DNA of 9,875 nt, from positions 1-9,875 of the forward strand of contig CAUGJN010000060.1 of the NCBI GenBank assembly GCA_959599635.1, given 5' to 3'. The stretch comes from an uncultured Collinsella sp. (GTDB taxonomy: Bacteria; Actinomycetota; Coriobacteriia; Coriobacteriales; Coriobacteriaceae). Shown piece after piece: positions 5,592 to 9,875 of the stretch (positions within the stretch are counted from its first letter, which is position 1; every line of letters starts with the position of its first letter). The notes beneath the pieces were generated by a model, which did no database searches, was not told the DNA's origin, and worked only from the letters and a program-made list of their open reading frames with translations. Made by a program: the position numbers and the translations under genes.

Positions 5592-6707
5592 TTGAAGCGC
5601 ACGATAATCAACCCGTTTAAGCCGACCGCTGGCGCTGAACCTCCGGTCCTTATCGGACGCGAGCGGGTTATTGATGATTTTAGGGACGGCATCGAAGAAG
5701 GCGTGGGTGCCCCCGGAAGGCTCATGCGCATTACTGGTCCGCGCGGGTCGGGCAAGACGGCCCTGCTGACAGAGCTCGGCGATATCGCGAAGTCGTATGG
5801 TTGGCATGTGGTCGACGTGACCGCGGCGGGCAGCATCGTTGACGCCGTCCAGCATGAGCTCGCGCGTACCTCAGGCAATACCGAGGTTCATTTGGAAGCA
5901 AGTCTTGGTGTGGTTAAAGCGGGCGTATCAAAGTCCTCGACCGGGCCTGAGACGCTACGGGGCGTCTTGACGAGCGTGGCGTCACAGGAAACGCAACATG
6001 GTGCCGGTCTGCTGGTGACAGTCGATGAAATACAGGATGCAGATGCTGATGATGTGCGGCTCATTGCGGCGGCCGTGCAGCACCTTATCCGCGAACGCAA
6101 GAATATCGCGTTTGTATTTGCTGGCTTGACCATGGGCGTAATGGACCTCATCAATGGCCGTGCCCTTACATTTCTACAACGGGCTAAGGCTGAAGAGCTC
6201 GCCTCGATTCCGCTGTCGGATGTCTCGGATTCGATGGCTTCAACCGTGGAAGGTGCCGGATTGCACTTGAATGGAAAAGTGCTTGAGATGACGGCTTGCG
6301 CTACGAGGGGATATGCGTATCTTGTGCAGCTCGTGGGCTATCGCGTATTCGCGAATGCGCGCAAGCATGCCGACCGCGATGTGTCGATATCGCTCGAGGA
6401 TGCCCGGAAGGGCATTGAAGAAGCGTATGGTGAGTTTGAGGGTTCCGTGCTCGACGTTGCCCTTGCCGATTTGCCGCTTCGTGCGATCGAGTACCTCATT
6501 GTCATGGCCAAACACGAGGGGAATGTGCCGACTAAAGAGATCGCGGCGGAGCTGTCCTTGCCTCCTGCGAGCCTGACAGCGACACGAAGGCAACTTATCA
6601 AGGCGCAGGTTATCGATGCGCCCTCGCGCGGCGTGGTGAGATTTTCGATTCCGCTGTTGCGCGAATATCTGCTTAAGAGCTCGAGCGAAATCCTATCAAG
6701 ATATTGA
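5592..6707 (+). CDS. AAA+ ATPase with C-terminal winged-helix-like region, role unknown
   Basis: This is a 371-residue soluble P-loop ATPase. Walker A is GPRGSGKT at 49-56. Walker B is LLVTVDEIQD at 140-149, with catalytic D145/E146. NIAFVFAGL at 171-179 resembles a sensor-1 strand. After a helical lid (about 200-290), residues 295-355 (RAIEYLIVMAKHEG to GVVRFSIPLL) look like a winged helix-turn-helix, an architecture reminiscent of Orc1/Cdc6 and related ATP-binding proteins. The conserved N-terminal phrase INPFKP, followed by IGRERVIDDF, precedes the nucleotide fold. The preferred start is TTG at 5592, behind AGGAAGGTGGGG (5577-5588). A GTG at 5583 in the same frame lies inside that Shine-Dalgarno and is less likely. 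The gene stands alone between the compound repeat and a terminator, with its own promoter inside a 9-bp repeat array. Function is not recognised; DNA binding and self-regulation are inferred. Confidence 0.85.
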   Translation: MKRTIINPFKPTAGAEPPVLIGRERVIDDFRDGIEEGVGAPGRLMRITGPRGSGKTALLTELGDIAKSYGWHVVDVTAAGSIVDAVQHELARTSGNTEVHLEASLGVVKAGVSKSSTGPETLRGVLTSVASQETQHGAGLLVTVDEIQDADADDVRLIAAAVQHLIRERKNIAFVFAGLTMGVMDLINGRALTFLQRAKAEELASIPLSDVSDSMASTVEGAGLHLNGKVLEMTACATRGYAYLVQLVGYRVFANARKHADRDVSISLEDARKGIEEAYGEFEGSVLDVALADLPLRAIEYLIVMAKHEGNVPTKEIAAELSLPPASLTATRRQLIKAQVIDAPSRGVVRFSIPLLREYLLKSSSEILSRY

Positions 6708-6795
6708 TATTTGTTGGATAGCTTGAAGGGGCCAAAAGCCAACGTCAGAGACTAAAAACGGCCTTCAACGCCGGCGATTGGTCCCTGCCAACCCA

Positions 6796-6834
6796 AAGAA
6801 GCCGCCGCAGGAATGGTTCCTGCGGCGGCTTCTT
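6796..6834. terminator. Strong bidirectional hairpin terminator
   Basis: A perfect 18-bp stem has arms at 6796-6813 and 6817-6834 (AAGAAGCCGCC... and the complementary ...GGCGGCTTCTT) and a 3-nt loop. On the minus strand the stem ends in TTCTTT, and on the plus strand in TTCTT. It lies 88 bp after the ATPase stop and about 30 bp after the stop of the minus-strand oxidoreductase remnant, so it was probably that gene's terminator and now serves both sides. The stretch 6708-6795 shows nothing else I can name. Confidence 0.8.
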
Positions 6835-6864
6835 GCATCGTAAAGCGGATATGTCCGATTGCGA

Positions 6865-7020
6865 TTAAATCGCAAGTCCTGCCTCGTAGCCCTCGCGCGA
6901 GGCGACGAGCGCGTTGCCGGCCTTGATGGCGCAGCCCACGACCTGCACGTTGTCGCAGTGCTTGCGCGCGGTCTCCTCGAGCGGGTTGTAGGCGCGGTAG
7001 CCAAGGCGTTGAATCCCGTA
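6865..7020 (-). pseudogene. C-terminal remnant of an FAD-dependent oxidoreductase
   Basis: Read on the minus strand, 7020 to 6865 gives 51 residues and a TAA stop, with strong coding character: YGIQRLGYRAYNPLEETARK, then HCDNVQVVGCAIKAGNALVA, then SREGYEAGLAI. The ending, G-[D/C]-A-x-KAGNALxAxREGYEAGLxI, matches my knowledge of the extreme C-terminus of NADH:flavin-oxidoreductase-type (old yellow enzyme/2-enoate reductase-like) flavoproteins, where the FAD-binding GD motif precedes such a helix. Here the Asp is replaced by Cys. No start codon is available. The frame runs straight into the CCACCAC palindrome at 7024 and meets a stop at 7096-7098. About 45 nt on the far side (7059-7103) also read as plausible protein, but in another frame. 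The product is therefore broken. The family name is from memory and was not searched. Confidence 0.6.
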
Positions 7021-7023
7021 GAG

Positions 7024-7056
7024 CCACCACAAAGGGGACAGGCACCTTTGTGGTGG
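7024..7056. repeat. Solo CCACCAC palindrome
   Basis: Perfect 12-bp arms, CCACCACAAAGG (7024-7035) and CCTTTGTGGTGG (7045-7056), surround the loop GGACAGGCA. It is the same palindrome that opens the compound repeats, here without the alternating-arm array. It sits at the broken upstream edge of the oxidoreductase remnant, which suggests insertion into that gene or recombination there. Confidence 0.85.
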
Positions 7057-7111
7057 TGGGGAGTGAGCTCGATGTCGGCGCGCGTGTTGAGCGACATCTC
7101 AATGAATGCCC

Positions 7112-7780
7112 CTACAGGACTCCGTCCAGGCCAGCGGGTTTAATCGTTTTGGGAATGCCGAGTTTGGATGACGCGTAATCGTCGACATTGTCTTTGATTC
7201 CATCTTTGGTGTAGACGGTGACCGTATAGGTGCTGTGCCCAAATTTGCTCTTATCGCGTATCGCCCAGGCCTGCCAATAGGCAGCTTTGCCTCGTCCTCT
7301 GATCTTTCCGATGCGGCGAAGTTCTGTTCGCTTTAATTCCTGGTTGTTTTCCATGGTTCGACCGGCCTCATCGGTGAGCCCGCACTGCCCAAGCAGCTTG
7401 TCGAGGACTTGGTTCATGTGGCGCTCATCGGTGTTTGGAGCATAGTCGTAGGCGAGGGTGATGGAGTCGAGGGGCTGGTCATCGATCAGATAGTTCATCG
7501 TTTGAGGTTCAAGGACGAAATGGGGAGAGCGTCCGTCGACCTGATCGAGCAGCGGTAACTTTGACTGCCATAATCCGGTGGGAATTCTATCTTCGTAGAA
7601 CACACCGCGGCAAATAAAGGAGAGCGAGGTGGCACGTGAGCCGGCGCCGACCATCCCGCATAAATCGAAGGGCGAGGCGATACCAAGGGAAAAGGGCGTG
7701 ACGACGATAAAGAAGATCATCACGATGGGTATGGCGAGCATGACAATGACGTTGCGACCGGTGGAATAAGACGACTTCAT
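7112..7780 (-). CDS. Membrane-anchored protein of unknown function
   Basis: The protein has 222 residues. A short, positively charged N-terminus is followed by one long hydrophobic segment (about 10-34, VIVMLAIPIVMIFFIVVTPF), read as a signal anchor or uncleaved signal peptide. The rest (about 35-222) would then be extracytoplasmic. It is polar, with cysteines at 41, 57 and 133 and a basic patch at about 150-167. FDLC at 38-41 does not fit a lipobox well. The chosen start, ATG at 7780, has AAGGA six nt upstream. A longer frame reaching 7852 would run through the -10 and -35 boxes and is rejected. No family was recognised. It is divergent from the 8001 gene and of the same general build (short tail, single anchor, external domain), though I see no sequence similarity between them. 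Confidence 0.7.
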   Translation of the reverse strand: MKSSYSTGRNVIVMLAIPIVMIFFIVVTPFSLGIASPFDLCGMVGAGSRATSLSFICRGVFYEDRIPTGLWQSKLPLLDQVDGRSPHFVLEPQTMNYLIDDQPLDSITLAYDYAPNTDERHMNQVLDKLLGQCGLTDEAGRTMENNQELKRTELRRIGKIRGRGKAAYWQAWAIRDKSKFGHSTYTVTVYTKDGIKDNVDDYASSKLGIPKTIKPAGLDGVL

Positions 7781-7823
7781 GTGTGATCCTTGAGACGAAG
7801 AACTGTCGAGAACGAGAGAAACG

Positions 7824-7852
7824 AATATACTTAGATTACATTTTGCTCTCAA
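7824..7852 (-). promoter_or_regulatory. Promoter of the minus-strand membrane protein gene
   Basis: Read on the minus strand, TTGAGA (plus 7847-7852) and TATATT (plus 7824-7829) are separated by exactly 17 bp. Each matches the consensus at five of six positions. The -10 box lies 43 bp before the ATG at 7780. The -35 box sits inside the left arm of the inverted repeat at 7845-7881. Confidence 0.65.
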
Positions 7853-7881
7853 TACGAGCAGGAACAGCGGATATTGAGAGC
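7845..7881. promoter_or_regulatory. Perfect 10-bp inverted repeat in the divergent promoter region (possible operator)
   Basis: GCTCTCAATA (7845-7854) and TATTGAGAGC (7872-7881) are perfect complements 17 bp apart. The left arm covers the -35 box of the leftward promoter. The right arm contains TTGAGA (7874-7879) in the rightward direction, but no convincing -10 box follows it. The centre-to-centre distance of the arms is 27 bp. An operator controlling one or both divergent genes is a reasonable inference. Confidence 0.45.
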
Positions 7882-8000
7882 GCGCTCGACACCGGTCGAT
7901 GCCTGTGTCCCTTATGTGGCGTAGTCTATCTCAAAAAAACTGGTGGCTGGCGATGTCAATGGCGCATGTGGCGCAGATTTGCATTGCGAGGTGTTTTGCC

Positions 8001-8672
8001 GTGAGACGTTCTGCCCGTATTGGATTGATTGTTTTGGCGCTTGCGATCACTGTGGTTGGCATGGGCGCTGTCGGCATGGCATTTCTGCCTGCTGCGGTGA
8101 CGGAACCGGTGATTAAGCCCGTAACCCAATCTGTCGAACTCCTGACAGGAGACGATAAGCCCGAGACTATTACTGTTGATTTTGACGGCCAGCCGACTGC
8201 ACTGGGCATTAGCAACTATCCTTGCATTCAGCTTGGGGCCACGCGCTACACCATGGATGCAAGCCTCATCGACAAAGCGTCCGAGCTGCTCAAGGGCAAA
8301 ACCTTTAAGCGCTGGTACGGGTATGCGTCCTATCGAGCAAAGGCGAACGACATGGTCGGCGGGTGTCGCTCGTCCATCGAGTTGGATACCGCGGGCGGTG
8401 CTAGGCTGTGCGACGTCTCGTATGATCCGGGCTACGAGGGCAACAAGGGGCCAGGCATCTACATCCAGGACGGTGATGTTGCCTATGTCATGGAGGGCGA
8501 CCAAGCCGACCTCAACAAATTTATGGCTCAGTGCATCCAAGACGCCTATGAGCAGACCTGTTTGCCCGACCCGCAGACTGCACGCGATAGTGGGTCTGCC
8601 CGCACATGGCTGTTCGAGGATGAGATGCCCTGGAACGCCGAATCGGGAAGCACGGGCTCGACAAAAGAGTAG
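8001..8672 (+). CDS. Membrane-anchored protein of unknown function, paralogue A
   Basis: The protein has 223 residues. A basic N-terminus and a hydrophobic segment (about 7-29, IGLIVLALAITVVGMG...) make a signal anchor. The remaining domain is probably extracytoplasmic, with conserved blocks ITVDFDG, LLKGKTFKRWYG, VSYDPGY, YVMEGDQ and DAYEQTC. It aligns without gaps to the minus-strand protein at 8988-9635, with about 139 of 212 identical positions counted by eye. Cysteines at 137, 178 and 187 are shared, so a disulphide is possible. The start is GTG at 8001: the GCGAGGTG Shine-Dalgarno followed by seven nt and GTG is the same in the paralogue. A longer in-frame ATG at 7899 would add residues absent from the paralogue. 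The stop is 8 bp before the compound repeat. No known family was recognised. Confidence 0.78.
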   Translation: MRRSARIGLIVLALAITVVGMGAVGMAFLPAAVTEPVIKPVTQSVELLTGDDKPETITVDFDGQPTALGISNYPCIQLGATRYTMDASLIDKASELLKGKTFKRWYGYASYRAKANDMVGGCRSSIELDTAGGARLCDVSYDPGYEGNKGPGIYIQDGDVAYVMEGDQADLNKFMAQCIQDAYEQTCLPDPQTARDSGSARTWLFEDEMPWNAESGSTGSTKE

Positions 8673-8680
8673 AGGCCGCG

Positions 8681-8978
8681 ACCACCGCAGGGGGCAGACA
8701 CCTTTGCGGTGGTTTGGTTTGTCTCGATCTGTAACAGCTGGTTTGTTAAAAGCGGCCTGCTGTTACAGGTTGAGATTTTCGGACGGGGCTCTACACTTCA
8801 TCTCGACCTGTAACAGACAGGCCCCAATTTGCCGAATAACTGTTACAGATCGAGACAAACGGTCATCGCAGCTCGTTTCATCTAAATCTGTAACACCTAG
8901 GACCGAAAAGGGTCGCTAGATGTTACAGATCGAGACAGCGGAACATCGGAGCCGAAACCACCACAAAGGTGCCTGCCC
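8681..8978. repeat. Compound palindromic repeat, copy 2
   Basis: It opens with a variant palindrome, ACCACCGCA (8681-8689) and TGCGGTGGT (8705-8713). Six 15-bp arms follow at 8722, 8761, 8801, 8841, 8881 and 8921, alternating in orientation. Spacers are 25 bp, except the first, which is 24. It closes with AAACCACCACAAAGGTGCC (8955-8973), an inverse half-palindrome. Arms and spacers match copy 1 (5103-5414) position by position; spacer 2 starts identically in both copies with GACAGGCCCCAATTTGCCGA. The element fills nearly the entire gap between the two convergent paralogue stops (8672 and 8988). The right arm of unit 1 and left arm of unit 2 carry matching changes (AGGT and ACCT), which keep them complementary to each other. 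Confidence 0.85.
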
Positions 8979-8987
8979 GGCGGGTCC

Positions 8988-9635
8988 TTATTTCGATGGG
9001 GTCCAGGTTATTTCATCGTCAAATAGCCAAGTGCGTGCCGAGCCACTGTCGCGCGCTGTCTGCGGATCGGGCTCGCAGGTTTGTTCGTAGGCATCTTCGG
9101 TACACTGATCCATAAAACTGACGACTGCCGTCTGGTCGCCCTCCATGACGTAGATTACGTCGCCATCCGAGATATAGACCCCCGGCCCTTCATTGTCCAC
9201 ATAGCCGGGGTCGTATGAGACGTTGCACAGTCTGCTCCCGTTTGCTGCATCGAGTTCAAGGGTCGAATGATACCCGCCATTCATTTGGCTATTCTTGACT
9301 CGATATATTACGGCGCCGTACCACCGCTTAAACGTCTTGCCTTTGAGCAACTTGGCTGCCTTACCGATAAGCTGCTCATCTTTGGTATAGCGCGTGGCCC
9401 CAAGTTCGATACGGGGATAGTTGCTGACCCCAAGCGCTGCGGGCGTACCGTCAAAATCGACGGTGATCGAATCGGGTTTGACGATATCGGTGAGGATTTC
9501 GATGGGATAGCTTACGGTCTCAATCACCGCCTGCGTTGCAGAGGCGGGGAGAAATGCGAGATAGATAATGCCCACGCCGACTGCGGTAATCGCAAACGCT
9601 AAGACGAGTAGGCCGATATAGGTGGAGCGTTTCAC
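8988..9635 (-). CDS. Membrane-anchored protein of unknown function, paralogue B
   Basis: The protein has 215 residues and the same layout as its neighbour at 8001-8672: a short basic tail (MKRS), a hydrophobic anchor at about 7-29 and an external domain of about 185 residues. The closest stretch to the paralogue is near the C-terminus, where DAYEQTC and PDPQTARDSGSARTWLF are shared exactly. Cysteines 137, 178 and 187 are kept, while two extra cysteines of the paralogue are absent. It ends about 12 residues earlier. The GTG start at 9635 follows GCGAGGTG with the same 7-nt spacing. Upstream DNA (9640-9720) is AT-rich, with several poor -10-like boxes (for example TTTAAT) but no clear promoter. 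The two genes point at each other across repeat copy 2, as in an inverted duplication. Function is unknown. Confidence 0.78.
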   Translation of the reverse strand: MKRSTYIGLLVLAFAITAVGVGIIYLAFLPASATQAVIETVSYPIEILTDIVKPDSITVDFDGTPAALGVSNYPRIELGATRYTKDEQLIGKAAKLLKGKTFKRWYGAVIYRVKNSQMNGGYHSTLELDAANGSRLCNVSYDPGYVDNEGPGVYISDGDVIYVMEGDQTAVVSFMDQCTEDAYEQTCEPDPQTARDSGSARTWLFDDEITWTPSK

Positions 9636-9770
9636 GGTGGGGCACCTCGCTTACAATATGCAATCATTAAAATAAATGATATCAGCTTGCGACAATATTC
9701 AAAAGAAAGCGATCGTTCGAAATGGGGGGCTAAAAGGCCCTATTGGGCTTCGATTTGGGATCGCCAAACG

Positions 9771-9839
9771 TAGACTGGGCTTGATGCCGCCTCTTTTAAT
9801 CGGGGCTGATTCTTCTCTGGACCACCACAAAGGGGACAG
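9771..9839. repeat. Truncated third copy of the compound repeat
   Basis: TAGACT (9771), GCTTGATGCCGCCTCT (9779-9794), a TTAAT-GGG segment and ACCACCACAAAGGGGACAG (9821-9839) repeat the left flank and first palindrome arm of copy 1 (5054-5124). The matching right arm CCTTTGTGGTGG does not follow. The sequence changes after GGGGACAG at 9839/9840. Confidence 0.7.
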
Positions 9840-9875
9840 TGAACTGCCTCCCATTTCTTGGACATCGGGAAATGG
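9840..9875. mobile_element. Probable end of an IS3-family (IS150-type) insertion sequence, partial
   Basis: From 9840 the sequence TGAACTGCCTCCCATTTC, then TTGGACA, resembles, from memory, the terminal inverted repeat of IS150-type IS3-family elements (TG start, CTGC-CCCATTT core, TTGGAC). It also holds a short inverted repeat, CCATTTC (9851-9857) and GAAATGG (9869-9875). It begins exactly where the third repeat copy breaks off. No transposase is within the window. Confidence 0.4.

Noticed and set aside
6752..7102. Minus-strand frames of 110-116 codons crossing the oxidoreductase remnant and terminator
   Set aside because: They read through a strong hairpin terminator and the palindrome and are Arg-rich noise. 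The frame with real coding character is the one ending at 6865.
7899..8000. Upstream ATG at 7899 as start of the 8001 gene
   Set aside because: The paralogue starts at the position equivalent to GTG 8001 with the same GCGAGGTG Shine-Dalgarno. The extra 34 residues have no counterpart.
7783..8004. A 73-codon plus-strand frame with a CPLCG motif resembling a zinc ribbon
   Set aside because: It overlaps the leftward promoter, the inverted repeat and the start of the 8001 gene, has no good ribosome binding site, and the cysteine pattern is too short to support a domain.
1..9875. tRNA, rRNA or known riboswitch genes
   Set aside because: I looked for cloverleaf and conserved core motifs in the intergenic stretches and saw none. 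The structured intergenic DNA is explained by the palindromic repeats.

Overview
The window looks like chromosomal DNA of a high-GC actinobacterium. Gene content and style fit the Coriobacteriia, probably a Collinsella-like gut bacterium. The grounds are the actinobacterial heat-shock order grpE-dnaJ-hspR, strongly GC-biased codon use, GTG and TTG starts with clear Shine-Dalgarno sequences, and many small palindromic repeats between genes. The genus is inferred from this style and was not checked by any search.

Positions 3-2335 hold the distal part of a heat-shock operon, all on the plus strand: grpE (nucleotide exchange factor), a class B dnaJ without a zinc finger, and hspR (MerR-type repressor). 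dnaK would be expected just upstream, outside the window. A strong hairpin terminator or attenuator lies between grpE and dnaJ. Positions 2347-2484 hold a nested palindromic repeat. At 2623-4923 is a large aconitase-family hydratase (YbhJ-like) with the Fe-S cysteines in place, followed by a large hairpin.

From about 5012 the window becomes accessory in character. A compound repeat (about 5054-5414) contains six 15-bp arms in alternating orientation, set exactly 25 bp apart. Next come a 9-bp tandem repeat overlapping a promoter and a gene for an AAA+ ATPase with a C-terminal winged-helix-like region (5592-6707). A terminator and a decayed minus-strand oxidoreductase remnant (6865-7020) follow; the remnant is cut at its upstream end by a small palindromic repeat.

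Positions 7112-9635 carry three small genes for membrane-anchored proteins of unknown function. One (7112-7780, minus) is divergent from the second (8001-8672, plus), across a spacer with a good promoter and an inverted repeat. The second and third (8988-9635, minus) are about 66% identical paralogues that converge on a second full copy of the compound repeat, which fills almost all the space between their stop codons. The right edge (9771-9839) starts a third copy of the compound repeat. It is interrupted at 9840 by what looks like the end of an IS3-family (IS150-type) insertion sequence.

The strongest candidate for something undescribed is the compound repeat. Its regular geometry, complementary spacer segments and compensating changes between two copies suggest a selected nucleic-acid structure. 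The 9-bp iteron-like promoter array in front of the ATPase is second.
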